A DNA stretch of 64,000 bases from Volvox africanus (Eukaryota > Chlorophyta > Chlorophyceae > Chlamydomonadales > Volvocaceae): the NCBI GenBank assembly GCA_030268105.1, contig BSDZ01000080.1, positions 372,001 through 436,000 on the forward strand, given 5' to 3'. Of this stretch, positions 47,600 through 59,413 are shown in pieces (within the stretch, counting starts at the first letter, position 1; every line of letters begins with the position of its first letter). Below the pieces are notes generated by a model. That model made no database searches, was not told where the DNA came from, and was given only the letters and a program-made list of their open reading frames with translations. The position numbers were made by a program, and so were the translations under genes.

Positions 47600-48505
47600 G
47601 AAGTTGCCCGGGATGTGGAGGAAGGGACTTCTCCCGGGATAGAAGAAGGTGAATGTGGCCGCTGGCCGTCGTTATGCCCTACAGTGCGGGCCCTTTTACC
47701 TGCTGTTTTCGGACAAATCGAGCGGGCTATCGAGCGACGTTTTTCGCTTGACGGACGCAAGGGACTAAACCACTTCGACCCGTTGTGTAATTTATTTGCG
47801 CCGTGTTGCCCCCTTTCTTCCCTCGATTTATCGGGCCACACTTCTCTACTAATCCCTTCATCTTTCCGTGAGCTGTGCGAACAGCTCGCCAGGTACAAGA
47901 AGTACCGCCGTCGAAATCCGGACACTTCAGCTTGCATATTAATTCCCTCTTTTTGCCAACGTAAAGTGGCGTCTTTGTTGGAAGGTATGCAATGTGTCCT
48001 CCGATTCGAGTCGGGCACCGCTCTGTTTAATGGTGTGGATGTGACGGGCAAACCGACGATGTTGCCTAAACTACCTTACGCTGCTGAAGTGTGGTTTGAG
48101 GCTCCTCTTTTGAGTCCTACGAGGTTCGAGCCTGCTATAGGATGCCTTTTATTGTCTGCGGAGTCGACTCCGACAGGGAATCGTGTCCCTATTATCGAGA
48201 TCGGCCTCGGAGGTCGACTGATGAAGGCACTTGTGGATACTGGCGCCAGTGACGACTTCATCTCGGCAAAGGAGGTGAATGATTTGGGGTTGACCCCTCA
48301 GTCGTCTGATTGTGCACAGGTTACCCTTGCTAATGGAGGAAAGCATCCCATCGTGGGCAGGATCACCCTGAGCCTATCGATAGGCCCTCTGCGTGTTAGG
48401 GCCCAACCGTATGTGCTACAAGGTCTCTCGGAGACAGCACAGTACATTCTGGGTACCGCGACATTACGACAGTACCGCGCGCGCATCAATATGGAGTCCA
48501 CCACA
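47600..48505 (+). pseudogene. pol: pol of element A, plus copy (protease only, truncated)
   Basis: Continues in the gag frame after the UAG (47597-47599). It contains the aspartic protease motif [11 protein letters not shown] with downstream [13 protein letters not shown]. At about 48505, after RINMESTTLS, it runs into inverted A-minus integrase sequence; the chimeric frame then stops at 48625. Reverse transcriptase, RNase H and integrase are missing. Confidence 0.85.
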
Positions 48506-48506
48506 C

Positions 48507-50573
48507 TTAGTTTAGGCCCAGTGTGCGATTTATGCGTTCAGTTTGCCCATCGGATTGTGGATGATATGCTGTGCTCAAATGAACGCGCATACCGACGACT
48601 TGACATAGTGCTTCCCAAAACTTAGACGTGAATTGACTGCCGCGATCGGAGATCACATTTTTAGGAACGCCATGCAATCGGATCACATTATCAAAAAATA
48701 ATCGTGCTGTTTGCTCAGCGGTGCAAGACGAGGTGCAGGGGGCTAAATGAACCATCTTGGTCAAACGATCGACCATTACGAACACCGAGTCATATCCCCC
48801 CTCAGTTTTGGGCAGCACGACTACGAAGTCCATGGAAACACTTTCCCAAGGGACATCTGGTATAGGTAAAGATTGTAATAAACCCTGGCCCTTACCGGAT
48901 AGTGCTTTATTGCGCTGGCATAAACTGCACCTTTGCACGAAGTTTTCCGCATCCTTCACCACGCGGGGCCACCAGAACGAGCATCGTACCAGCTCTGCCA
49001 ATCGCGTGCTTCCAGGATGTCCTGCCAACGGGTCCTCGTGGAACCGCGCAAGAATATCGTAGCGCAGAGCGTCGTCGTTTGGCACGACGATTTGTGTGGT
49101 CGTGCCATCCTGCCGTATCCACAAATCGTTGCGCCTGTGCAAATGTTCCACATTGTTGGGCGAAGCGAACCATGGATCCACTTCATACGCCACCTTGAGT
49201 CGCTGCGCAAGGTCCGCTGCTATCGGCACCTCCTGACTGCACGAACGAGTAACCGGTGCTGCCAAAATTGCAGCATGTAATGATGGATGTCGACTGAGAG
49301 CGTCAGCAATATTAATCCTGCCGGCGATATACTCCCATGTACAGTCGAAACGAGACAGATACTCCATCTACCGGGCTTGTCGTCGGTTAAGCGTAGGGAC
49401 ACTCTGCAAGAATGTCAGCGGCTTATGATCGGTCTTCAGCGTAAAAGGGCGGCCCTCGAGGTAACAACGCCATTCCTTCAAAGCATGTAGAGCTGCCAAC
49501 AGCTCCTGCTCTCCGGTTGTATATTGGGTCTCCGCACCCCAGAATTTCTTACTCGTGAAGGCGATCGGTCGTCCTTCCTGCAACAATACAGCGCCGCTTC
49601 CATGCAAGGAAGCATCCGATACAACTTCAACACGGAACCGCAACGAGTAATCAGGGAAAGAGAGGGTAACGTCGTCGGCGACGATTCGCTTGAGCTCTTC
49701 GAATGCCCGCTGACACGCGGATGTCCAGGCTTCGAGAGAAACGAAACCTCCTTTCTTCGTCAAATTTGTACGCGGGGCCACAATAATGGAGTAATTTTTA
49801 ATAAACTTACGGAAGTAGTTAGTCAAACCCAAGAACTGGCGTAGTTCGGTGAGGTTCTGAGGCGCGGGCCATTCGCGAACCACAGCTACCTTCCGTGGGT
49901 CCATCCTGACCCCAGTGGCCGACGCGATGTGGCCCAAATACTCCACTTGCGGCTGCGCCCAAAAGCACTTGGCGCGTTTAGCAAACAATTGCTCCCGCTT
50001 CATCACCTCAAGCACGAGCTCAAGATGCTTCAGGTGCTCCTCGCGCGTTTTGGAATATATTAAAATATCATCCAAATAGCAAATGACGAACCTGTCGATA
50101 TACGGTCTGAACATGCGATCCATCACTGCTTGAAATGTGGCGGGCGCATTAGTAAGTCCAAACGACAAGACCGTGTACTCGAAGTGACCAAAGGGAGTCC
50201 GGAAAGCAGTTTTCGGAATATCAGAGGCAGCGATGCGTATCTGATTATACCCTTGTTGAAGGTCAATCGAGGAAAAATAAGCTGAGCCTTTCAGCTTATC
50301 GAGCAGGTCATCAACGCGCGGCAAAGGGTAGCGATTTTTAAATAAATCGAGGGAAGAAAGGGGGCAACGCGGCGCAAATAAATTACACAACGGATCGAAG
50401 TGGTTTAGTCCCGTGCGCCCGTCGAGCGAAAAACGTCGCTCGATAGCCCGCTCGATTTGTCCGAAAACAGTAGGTAAAAGGACCCTCACTGTGGGGCGTA
50501 ACGACAGCCAGCGGCCACATTCACCTTCTTCTATCCCGGGAGAAGTCCCTTCCTCCACATCCCGGGCAACTTC
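48507..50573 (-). pseudogene. pol: pol of element A, minus copy (protease deleted, integrase truncated)
   Basis: In frame after the gag UAG. At about 50344 the sequence jumps from PLSSLDL directly to [17 protein letters not shown]. An internal deletion therefore removes the protease and the start of reverse transcriptase (about 390 codons by comparison with element B) without breaking the frame. Present are the RT core with CYLDDILIYSK, RNase H ([32 protein letters not shown]), the integrase zinc region (HPGSTRLAELV ... CSLCQRNK) and the catalytic core with DRGSQFTSKFW. It ends at TERINRTLG against the inverted plus copy. A stop near 49367 (plus TCTACCGG) divides the frame. Not functional by itself. 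Confidence 0.85.
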
Positions 50574-52210
50574 CTAGGTCGTCTTCGGTACGAAAGGTGG
50601 CAAAAGGGGGCACTCGCGGGTAGGGTGTTCTCCTGCACACCGCAAACAAAGATTAGCAAACTTCCGATGGTCAAACTCCGAGCGTCGGCACTCCCACTTT
50701 TGCATGTACGGATCATCTGTCCAGGGTTTCTTAACACTAGGAGCCGCGTTCTGCATTGCAGCTACAGATGGCGTGCTCCCTCTTCGTTTGCCTTTAGCAT
50801 GGCCAGAGCTCGGCCCAGCTCCCGCAGACCCACGATTACTTGGGTTGTGGCGTCCGCGATTGTCATACCGCCTTTCCTTACAAACGGTATGCATGGTTGC
50901 CGCGGGGCGTTGGCGGTCAGGACCCTGGTCCTTCGGCGTCAACTCCGAAGGCAGTTCCTGCGCTCGCATCACGTGAACGTGAGGGTTAAATTGTTTAACG
51001 TCCTTGCCCGCCAAATGTCTAACTTCTGCACCTCTAGCAAAAGCTACCAAGGCATCATAAGATTGGAAAGGAATTCCGCTAAGGTTAGTGGCGCACCATC
51101 GTGCAAGGGATTCAGTAAGACCGTGATGGAACCAAAAGATACGATCCTCTTCAGGAAAGTTAACGATAGGTGTTATCAGCGCCTCGAAGCGGGACTGATA
51201 AGCAGGAACAGTTTCGTGTGGACGCATGTGGTACGTGCCTTGTGCCAGCGTCTTACGAGCCTCGTTGCCATGCGAGCGAACTTCCGTAGCAAAGCGAGCG
51301 AGAAGAGCATCGATCAAGTTATCAAACGTATACTTGCCCCTAGCGGTTGTCCATTCATCATACCAGTCCTTGGCAACACCTTCGAGGGTATTCCCCACAA
51401 ACAGGCATTTAATGGAGTCGCATCCCCCGCCGTGCACCGCTTGCAAATACTGCCTAGCATCACGAACGTAAGCCCATGTCCTATCCGCGACGCTATGTCC
51501 TGAATTCTTTGCCTTTTCGTCAGCGGAAATATTGAGCTTAGGCACGGGGATAGTCAACTTTATTACCTCCGGTATTCCGACGGGTTCTTGAACCGCGGGT
51601 GTTACCGGGGCCTGTTGTACTCCGACTCCCTCACTTGTTGTAGCCGCTGCCGACAGTGGTACAATCAAATGCGAAGGGGTCTGAAGGACGATAGGATCAG
51701 ACATAAGACGAGTCCCAACGGTATCGGGATCAGCAAAAGCAGTTCTAGTAGTGAGGCCGCCATCGGGTTGGCTGGCGGTGCCCAGATAGGAACTATCTTC
51801 ACATCCCGACATGAAGCACGAGCTTATTCGGGCAGACAGGAATTTACTATAAACCTGAGAGCAACGTAACGTAAGAGGAATTTGTGACTATTCACGTACC
51901 GACAGAACTCCCGAGTAGACCAAGGAGATAAGTGATATAGTCCGTCAGGTTGTCCTTTATTTCAGTAGTTTTCTGGATCAAAGCCTTGATTTGTTCCTCG
52001 TTCAAATATTGTCCAGCCAATACCGCATTCAGTGTTGGCGTACGTTCACCTGCAACTCACAGTGCCAGATTCACAACGAGAATGCAGCAACTATTTATCA
52101 GCAGGTGTCTAGATTAACAAACCGGAAGCGGCGGCGTCCAGAACAGCGCGGCCGAGATCCTCTGCGAAGGTGTCTAAAGGGCTGCGGCGAGTGTCGTCGT
52201 CACTTGCCAT
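50574..52210 (-). CDS. gag: gag of element A, minus copy (spliced leader plus Gag)
   Basis: Exons read by hand: 52210-52123 (leader, 29 codons plus one base), 52049-51904, and 51854-50574. Intron 1 (52122-52050, 73 bp, GTTTGT...TTGCAG) keeps phase. The second intron (51903-51855, 49 bp) would fuse the leader to Gag in frame but needs an unusual GTCGGTA donor. Otherwise Gag starts at ATG 51812. The main ORF is 412 residues, about 98% like the plus copy, with the same CX2CX3HX4C knuckle and a terminal UAG. Confidence 0.8.
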
Positions 52211-52278
52211 CGCGAGAACCTACTTCCGATGAGGGACAATGCAACCATCATGATTCAACCAGGTCTCGATACCAAATT

Positions 52279-52766
52279 TGTTGTATCCTTCCTTCTTCAA
52301 TCATGTATTAGCTCTGCACGTCTAGGTGTTAGCTGCGTGCGTACCAAGCTTACGAACAGCAAGGCAAGCCAATGCAAATAGTAGACAGCGGAAGACTCAA
52401 TAGCAAGGAAAGATTCAACTTACAATGTTCTTCAGTTACAGAATTACAGTCTGCCGTCAGACCCCGTGGGCAATGTTCATCACTCGGCTGCAGATGGAAT
52501 GCTAGAATGGCTCAGGCCGAATGTAAATGATTATATCGTATGTATGTGTATTGAATAGAGTTAAGTACTCAAATACTTGGCCCAAAGTTAGCGTTGCGCC
52601 GACTTCGGTCTCTAGGCGGCCGTCCTCACACCTATCACGTCGCGATACCGATGTGCAGTACAGGTCTCACTGGATTACGATCTCAAGTGTGAGTACCTTG
52701 GTAATACTGCTCTAAATATCGTGTCATTCGTGATATTATTGGATGCAACGCATGCAATATGCAAAG
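52279..52766 (-). repeat. 5' LTR of element A minus copy, inner part
   Basis: The plus strand starts TGTTGTATCC next to the primer-binding site and runs to the CAAAG target duplication at 52762-52766. The outer part is 60243-60569. Confidence 0.9.
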
Positions 52767-53590
52767 TGTTGTACCTCTCGTTCGCGTTTGCTCATGAGTA
52801 TCTGCACGTCTGGAGACTATCGACACCGATGCACGAGCACTTGCAAGTACAGCAAGGCAAGCGAGAGCAAACAGAGACAGCGGAAGACTTCAAGACGAAG
52901 AGAGATATAACTTACGGTCTTACAGGTCGGAATGATGCAATGGAAGAAATCGCCGTCAGCGCCGGAAGCAAGCAATCATCACGCGGCGGTGATTAGCGAA
53001 GTTCAGGCTTAGCTCGGGCTAAGTAGAGTATCGTATAGTAATAGTAATGTAGAACACACAAGTGTTCTCCGGTATCGAATGTCTTATCTTGCTTAGCCGT
53101 CCTCGCATCTGTTATACTCGCAGCATCGCAATGCCGTACGATTCACATCAGGAGGCCGATCCTAGATGTGACAACCCTACTGCGTCTAGGCGATGTCTAC
53201 GCATAACAACGTGTAAGCCTTTCCGGCATTCGCATGATGCAAGGGTCCGGATAACGATATCCGGTTGCAGGGCATGCATCGCGACGAGTGCGGCGCTCTC
53301 AACGTGTGCTTTAATGAAGTAATGTTATATCAGATAATATTACTTACCGTTTCGTAGCACGAGCATAATGCGCACTTCGATGATTCGGGCTTTTATGCAT
53401 GCTAGGCGGATTTGCCATGATGCGATGTCGCGATGGATAATGACAACATGCCAGGTGCATATATAAATGTATGCGAATACATTTATATCATGCAGATTCA
53501 TTCATATGTAATGCGTTCATCACAAAAGCACTTCGACTCATAGGATCGCGTCGACCTACGCGTCGACGGGAAATGAACCGTAGCACAACA
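52767..53590 (-). repeat. Element B 3' LTR
   Basis: 824 bp, nearly identical to 59414-60237. It contains hairpin-forming inverted repeats at 53461-53488 (12-bp arms, ATATAAATGTAT) and 53247-53264 (CCGGATAACGATATCCGG). Confidence 0.95.
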
Positions 53591-53605
53591 ATTATCCCCC
53601 CTCCC
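53591..53605 (-). promoter_or_regulatory. Element B polypurine tract
   Basis: The minus strand reads GGGAGGGGGGATAAT directly before the 3' LTR; it is the plus-strand DNA primer of reverse transcription. Element A has a near-identical tract at 45139-45152 and 61146-61160. Confidence 0.85.
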
Positions 53606-53649
53606 GTATGCAGCGTCCTCGCTGCATCATACAGCATCGACTGCAGGGG

Positions 53650-56600
53650 TCATTGGGCTTGTGTGGCACGTTTGCGGGCTTCTTCGAGCAGGGGTTTCAT
53701 GTCCTGTGAGAAGTTGCGTGCCGGTTCCCATGAGTTGTGCTCGTCGGTATACCCTGTCCACTTAACCAAGTACTCGTGTACTGTTCGCTTACGTCGGTGT
53801 CGGCCCACACGACGCGCGCGATAATCTAACACCCGTTCCACATCGTAAAACTTCTGTTTACCAGCGATCCAGGTCTCGGGAACTGGTTCGATCGCTGCGG
53901 GGGCGTTAGCAGGCTCAGGGACGGGTTCCGTACCACGATACGGACGAACAAGCGATACGTGAAACGTGGGGTGAATGGTCATATCAGCGGGCAATGCAAG
54001 CTGCACAGCCACATTCCCAACCATGCGCACGACAGGATACGGACCAATCCAACGGGGTAAGAGTTTTCGGGATCCGTCGGCCAAGGAACGCAAGTTCTTG
54101 GTGCTTAGCAACACGAGTTGCCCCTCCGAAAACGTCACATCCTGCTTGGATTTGTTATAGTATTCCGTCGTTCGTTGCTGCGCCGCGTCCAAACACGACT
54201 TCGCGTCTGTGATTCGGGACATAAAAGACTTGGCAAAAAGTTTAGCAGCAGGCACGTTCACTTCCAACTCACGCCACACGGGTAGCGCGGGATGAAACCC
54301 GTAGTTAAGAAAGAACGGACTTTTGCCTGTAGAGCGGTTAACAGCGTTGTTAAGCGCGAATTCTGCCGCAGTCAAATATGTATCCCAAACAAGTGGTGTG
54401 CGACCAGCATAATTGCGCAACATATCACCCAACGTGCGGTTTGTGCGTTCGGTTTGACCATCAGTCTGCGGGTGATACGCCGTGCTCAGGTTGACGCGCA
54501 TGCCAACTAGTTTGCAGAGCGCTTCCCAAAACTTAGACGTGAACTGTCCACCACGGTCCGAGATCACATTTTTGGGAATCCCGTGTAACCGAACCACATT
54601 ATCGAAAAACAAACGTGCGGTTTGCTCAGCCGTGCAGGATGATGTGCATGGTGCTAGGTGAACCATCTTAGTCAGACGATCGACCATTACGAACACCGCA
54701 TCGTATCCCCCCTCAGTTTTGGGCAGCGCGACTACGAAGTCCATGGAAACACTTTCCCAAGGCGCATCCGGGACAGGCAACGGTTGCAACAACCCATGGC
54801 CCTTACCGGACAAAGCCTTATTGCGCTGGCACAGACTGCATGTCTGTACGAAGTTCGCCGCATCCTTAGCCAAACGAGGCCACCAAAAGGAACGTTGCAC
54901 CAAGTCGATCAATCGCTTGCTACCAGGGTGTCCTGCTAACGGGTCCTCGTGGAACCGCGCAAGGATGTCGTAGCGTAGCGCGTCGTCGTTCGGAACGACG
55001 ATTTGCGTAGCTGCACCCTCCGTCCGTAGCCAAAGGCCATTCTGCTTGCGAAGGTTTTCTACATTAGCCGGGTCCGCGAACCAGGCGTCTGCGTTGTAGG
55101 CAACCTTCAACCGCTCCGCGAGGTCCGTCGCGATCGGTACCTCCTCGCTACGCGGCCGCACGACGGGCGCTGCCAAAATTGCAGCGTGTAGCGACGGATG
55201 TCGACTGAGAGCATCGGCAATATTCAATTTACCAGAAATATACTCCCAGGTGCAGTTGAACCTAGCTAGATATTCCATCCACCTAGCTTGACGGCGGTTC
55301 AACGTCGGAACGCTTTGCAAAAACGTTAGGGGCTTATGGTCAGTCTTTAAAGTAAACGGGCGTCCCTCGAGGTAACAGCGCCATTCCTTTAAAGCATGTA
55401 GCACGGCCAGAAGCTCCTGTTCCCCGGTGGTGTAGCGAATCTCCGCACCAGAAAACTTCTTACTCGTGAAGGCGATCGGTCGCCCTTCCTGTAACAATAC
55501 AGCGCCGCTTCCAAATATTGAGGCATCAGACACTACCTCAACACGAAATGGCAACGAGTAATCAGGGAATGCGAGGGTGACATCTTCGGCAACGATTCGT
55601 TTGAGCTCTTCGAATGCCCGCTGGCATTGCGACGTCCACGACTCGAGCGAAACGAAAACGCCTTTGCGAGTTAAGTTAGTAAGCGGGGCCGCAATGATGG
55701 AATATTTTTCAATGAACTTTCGGAAATAATTGGTCAAGCCAAGGAACTTACGCAGTTCCGTGAGGTTCTGAGGCGCGGGCCAATCGCGAACCACGGCGAC
55801 CTTCCGCGGGTCCATCTTCACACCGGTGGCCGACACAATGTGGCCCAAATATTCCACCTGAGGCTGCGCCCAAAAGCATTTGGCGCGTTTAGCAAACAAT
55901 TGCTCCCGCCTCATAACGTCGAGCACGAGCCGAAGATGCTCCAAGTGCTCCTCGCGCGTCTTAGAATATACCAAGATGTCATCCAGGTAGCAAACAACGA
56001 ACCTGTCGATAAACGGCCTAAACATTCGGTCCATAACCGCCTGAAACGTCGCAGGGGCATTAGTCAAACCAAACGATAGGACCGTATACTCAAAGTGACC
56101 GAAGGGCGTCCGAAAAGCGGTTTTCGGGATATCAGAGGCAGCGATGCGAATCTGATTGTAGCCCTGTTGTAAGTCAATTGAGGAAAAATAAGCCGAGCCC
56201 TTCAGCTTATCCAACAGGTCGTCAACGCGTGGCAAAGGGTAGCGATTTTTCACCGTATTCGCATTTAACCCCCGGTAATCAATGCACATGCGCAAGGTCC
56301 CATCCTTCTTACCGACAAACAAAATCGGTGCAGAATACGGGGATGTGCTGGGGCGTATCATACCCTTTGCGAGCAAATCCGTCACCTGGCGCTTTACCTC
56401 ATCCAGCTCCAATGGACTCAACCTGTACATTGGCCGGGCCGTAGGCTGCGCTCCAGGCATGAGAGGGATTGTGTGATCAACAGGACGCATAGGTGGTAGG
56501 CCAGGGATATCTTTAAAGACGTCCTCATACTGCGACAGTAGGGCCTCAACCTCAGGATCCGCAGAAATCTGCGCGGTGGTGACACAACAGCTCACCCGCG

Positions 56601-57711
56601 GCCTTAAAAGCAGTCCGTGGGCACCCTTCCGTAACAAACGGACGGCCTCCTTACGCCCGACTAGCTCTGGTTCGATTCGCGCGGCCATTGCGGTCACAGC
56701 GAAATTAACCATAGGCACCGCCTCAGTTTCGCCCTCCTTTGGTGTGACATGTTCGAACGACAGGAAAGGTACCTTAATCGACAGAGTACCCTTGCACATA
56801 TGCAGGGTTGCGGTCTCCATGTCGATGCGCGCGCGGTACTGTCGTAATGTCGACGACCCCATTATGTACGGTGCAGTCTCTGCTAAGCCCTGCAGCACGT
56901 ACGGCCGGGTCACAACACGCAAAGGGCCTAACGATAGGCTAAGGGTAATCCTGCCCACGATGGGATGCTTACCCCCGTCAGCAAGGGTAACCTGTGGACA
57001 ATCAGACGACTCTGGGGACAACCCCAGCGCATTCACCTCTGCGACAGAGATGAAGTCGTCGCTGGCACCGGTGTCAACAAGTGCCTTCAGAGTACGGCCG
57101 TTCAAACCGATCTGAACCACAGGGACACGGTTATCTACGAGCGACTGCCCAGCAAACAACGTCAGTGCACTTAAGGCGGGTCCGTAACCAACGGCACCCC
57201 CATCAGGAGCTTCGTACCAAACGTCAACCGAGTAGGATAGGCATGGCCACGGAGCCAGCGTACCCTCCCTATCCACACCATTAAACAAAACGGTGCCCGG
57301 CTCGAACCGGTGGACATGCCGCATACCCCTTAACGATGCCTCTGCCTTGCGCCGACAGAAAGCAGGGAGTAATACACATGCGGCAGTGCCTGGATATTGA
57401 CGCCTACATCTCCTGTACATGGCCAACTGTTCCGACATCTCACGCAGAGACGAGGGGATGAACAAAACCACGTGGTTAGACAGATCGATAGACGAAAGGG
57501 GACGGCGAGGTGTAAACAAATTACACAACGGGTCGAAGCAGAGAAGTCCCGTGCGTCCGTCAAGCGTGATGCGTCGCGCAATGACTCGCTCGATGTGTCC
57601 AAGTACACAAGGCAACAATGCCTTAACGGCTGGCCGTAAGGATGACCACCGACCACGCGTTAGTTCAGAAATCCCAGGTGGTGCCCCCTCCGCAGGAACC
57701 CGGGCAAGCCC
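53650..57711 (-). CDS. pol: Element B pol: protease, RT, RNase H, integrase, chromodomain
   Basis: An open frame of 1353 codons in phase with gag, reached only by reading through the UAG at 57712-57714; there is no ATG near its start. Counting from 57618: protease [12 protein letters not shown] at about 178-189; RT with [12 protein letters not shown] and [11 protein letters not shown]; RNase H with [12 protein letters not shown] and [11 protein letters not shown]; integrase zinc finger [12 protein letters not shown] ... CSLCQRNK; catalytic core [20 protein letters not shown] and [12 protein letters not shown] (D, D, E). The C-terminal chromodomain is [20 protein letters not shown]. This order (integrase after RT) and the chromodomain define a Ty3/gypsy chromovirus. 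All catalytic residues are present. It copies element RNA into DNA and inserts it; the chromodomain probably guides insertion to modified chromatin. Confidence 0.95.
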   Translation of the reverse strand, partial: GLARVPAEGAPPGISELTRGRWSSLRPAVKALLPCVLGHIERVIARRITLDGRTGLLCFDPLCNLFTPRRPLSSIDLSNHVVLFIPSSLREMSEQLAMYRRCRRQYPGTAACVLLPAFCRRKAEASLRGMRHVHRFEPGTVLFNGVDREGTLAPWPCLSYSVDVWYEAPDGGAVGYGPALSALTLFAGQSLVDNRVPVVQIGLNGRTLKALVDTGASDDFISVAEVNALGLSPESSDCPQVTLADGGKHPIVGRITLSLSLGPLRVVTRPYVLQGLAETAPYIMGSSTLRQYRARIDMETATLHMCKGTLSIKVPFLSFEHVTPKEGETEAVPMVNFAVTAMAARIEPELVGRKEAVRLLRKGAHGLLLRPRVSCCVTTAQISADPEVEALLSQYEDVFKDIPGLPPMRPVDHTIPLMPGAQPTARPMYRLSPLELDEVKRQVTDLLAKGMIRPSTSPYSAPILFVGKKDGTLRMCIDYRGLNANTVKNRYPLPRVDDLLDKLKGSAYFSSIDLQQGYNQIRIAASDIPKTAFRTPFGHFEYTVLSFGLTNAPATFQAVMDRMFRPFIDRFVVCYLDDILVYSKTREEHLEHLRLVLDVMRREQLFAKRAKCFWAQPQVEYLGHIVSATGVKMDPRKVAVVRDWPAPQNLTELRKFLGLTNYFRKFIEKYSIIAAPLTNLTRKGVFVSLESWTSQCQRAFEELKRIVAEDVTLAFPDYSLPFRVEVVSDASIFGSGAVLLQEGRPIAFTSKKFSGAEIRYTTGEQELLAVLHALKEWRCYLEGRPFTLKTDHKPLTFLQSVPTLNRRQARWMEYLARFNCTWEYISGKLNIADALSRHPSLHAAILAAPVVRPRSEEVPIATDLAERLKVAYNADAWFADPANVENLRKQNGLWLRTEGAATQIVVPNDDALRYDILARFHEDPLAGHPGSKRLIDLVQRSFWWPRLAKDAANFVQTCSLCQRNKALSGKGHGLLQPLPVPDAPWESVSMDFVVALPKTEGGYDAVFVMVDRLTKMVHLAPCTSSCTAEQTARLFFDNVVRLHGIPKNVISDRGGQFTSKFWEALCKLVGMRVNLSTAYHPQTDGQTERTNRTLGDMLRNYAGRTPLVWDTYLTAAEFALNNAVNRSTGKSPFFLNYGFHPALPVWRELEVNVPAAKLFAKSFMSRITDAKSCLDAAQQRTTEYYNKSKQDVTFSEGQLVLLSTKNLRSLADGSRKLLPRWIGPYPVVRMVGNVAVQLALPADMTIHPTFHVSLVRPYRGTEPVPEPANAPAAIEPVPETWIAGKQKFYDVERVLDYRARRVGRHRRKRTVHEYLVKWTGYTDEHNSWEPARNFSQDMKPLLEEARKRATQAQ

Positions 57712-59346
57712 CTATTTCGGCTGAGGTACAAACGGCGGCATTAGAGGGCAATCCTTCGTAGAATGGCTCTCCGCACACCGTAGACAAACGTTGGCCAATT
57801 TTCGACGCTCGAATTCGGAACGATTGCAATTCCATTTTGGCATAAATGTGTCGTCCGTACGAGTACGCTTCGCGTTGGGGTCGGAACGCTGTGCGGCTGC
57901 CGACGACGGCGCACCACCACGCTTCCTGTTCCTAGCTGGGTCCGAGCTCGGACCTGCTCCTCCTGTACCACGGACACCCGAGCTAGCGCCCCCGCGCGCC
58001 TTGCGTTGCCCGTTGCTGCGTCGCGTCGCGGCAGTAGGCGTGGGGCGGGTCGCGCCGAGGTCCTGGTCGAGAGCTACAGCTTCCCCAAGCGGATCCTGCA
58101 CTTGCACGGCATTTGCACGAGGGGCAGACTTGACTTCTTCCTCGCCGGCAAGAAGTCGTATCTCCGCGCCCTTAGCAAAAGCGACCAACGCGTCATACGA
58201 CTTGATCTGCGCTCCAACCAAGTCAGTGGCGCACCATTTAGCCAAAAGTTTCGTTAGGCCTCGCCTAAACCAAAAGACACGCTCAGATTCGGTGAGGTCA
58301 GCAATGGGAGTCACAAGTGCTTCGAAGCGTGACTGGTACGCAGGTACATTTTCATCCCGACGCATGTGGTAGCTACCCGCTGCCAAAACGTTACGAGCTT
58401 CCACATCGCGTGCTTGAACCTCAGTAGCGAATCGTGCGAGTAAAGCGGCGACTAACTCGTCAAAAGTATAGCTGCCCCGGGCGTTGGTCCAATTGCGATA
58501 CCAGTCCTTCGCTGCGCCCTCGAGGGTGTTACCAACGAAGAGACACCTGATACCGTCATTATCGCCACCATGAACAGCTTGGAGGTACTTTTTAGCGTCA
58601 CGCACGTACGCACGAGTTGCATCGGCTATGCTATGCCCTGGTGTCTTGTCGGTCAGCGAAATATTGAGCCTAGGAACGGGAATCGACAATCTCATCACCT
58701 CAGGGATGTCATCATGCCCTCGAGCTTGAGGTAATGGCAGAACCCTTGGTCCAGCAGTGTTGTCCATATTCATGTTCACTGCTGAATGCGGCACAATTAA
58801 GTGAGCAGGGGTCTGAAGGAAAAGGGGCTCTTGAGTGGCTCGCGCGCCAACAGTCTCAAGACCTCTATCCGGTGCTCTAGCAGCTACAACGAAATCGGGT
58901 TGGCTAGCTAGGCTAGTGTGCGGCGTATCGTCGTGTTCCGCCGACATGGAGCACGAAACGATACCCTAGTTTTGCGTAATAGAAGCCGACTTCTATCGCA
59001 AAGGCAAGAGTACAAAGCGATTCGGTGAGCCTACCGACAGTACTCTTGAGAAGATTCAGCAAACTCAGCAAGTAATTGCCCAGCTGAGTCCTGATCTCCG
59101 TAGTTTGGGCAATGAGAGTCGCCAACTGGTCCGGACGAACGCCGGTCTCAGTCGCCGCGGCAAGCAATGCCGGTGCACTGAGATTACCTGCGACTCAGAG
59201 CGTACACTTACACAACAAGTGCAGCAATCTAAGCAAAAGCAATTAAACAATTACAAACCGGAAGCGGCGGCGTCCAAAACGGCGCGGCCTAGGTCTTCGG
59301 CAAAAGTATCTAGCGGTCCTCGTGGTTCGTCGCTGGAACTCGCCAT
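57712..59346 (-). CDS. gag: Element B gag, three exons, ends at UAG before pol
   Basis: Exons 59346-59259, 59187-59039 and 58965-57712, about 496 residues if both introns are removed; the main ORF from ATG 58947 is 411. Intron 1 (59258-59188, 71 bp) sits at exactly the same codon as in element A (after DAAAS), so it predates the split of the two families. Intron 2 (59038-58966, 73 bp) again needs a GTCGGTA donor but would keep the frame to Gag. The capsid-like region holds GNTLEGAAKDWYRNWTNARG and HMRRDENVPAYQSRFEALV. The knuckle CLRCAESHSTKDC is CX2CX3HX4C. Gag packages the genomic RNA. The stop TAG is at 57712-57714. Confidence 0.85.
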
Positions 59347-59394
59347 AGAAAGAACCTACTTCCGATTAGACAAAGAGAGACAGTTAGGCAACGA

Positions 59395-59410
59395 ACCTGT
59401 CTCGATACCA
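59395..59410 (-). promoter_or_regulatory. Element B primer-binding site
   Basis: The minus strand reads TGGTATCGAGACAGGT, three bases after the 5' LTR. It shares its first 12 bases with the site of element A, so both use the same type of tRNA, probably initiator methionine. Confidence 0.75.
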
Positions 59411-59413
59411 AAT

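Noticed and set aside
46670..51503. 292-codon ORFs antisense to both element A gag copies
   Set aside because: Present in both copies only because the sense gag is the same; not preserved in element B.
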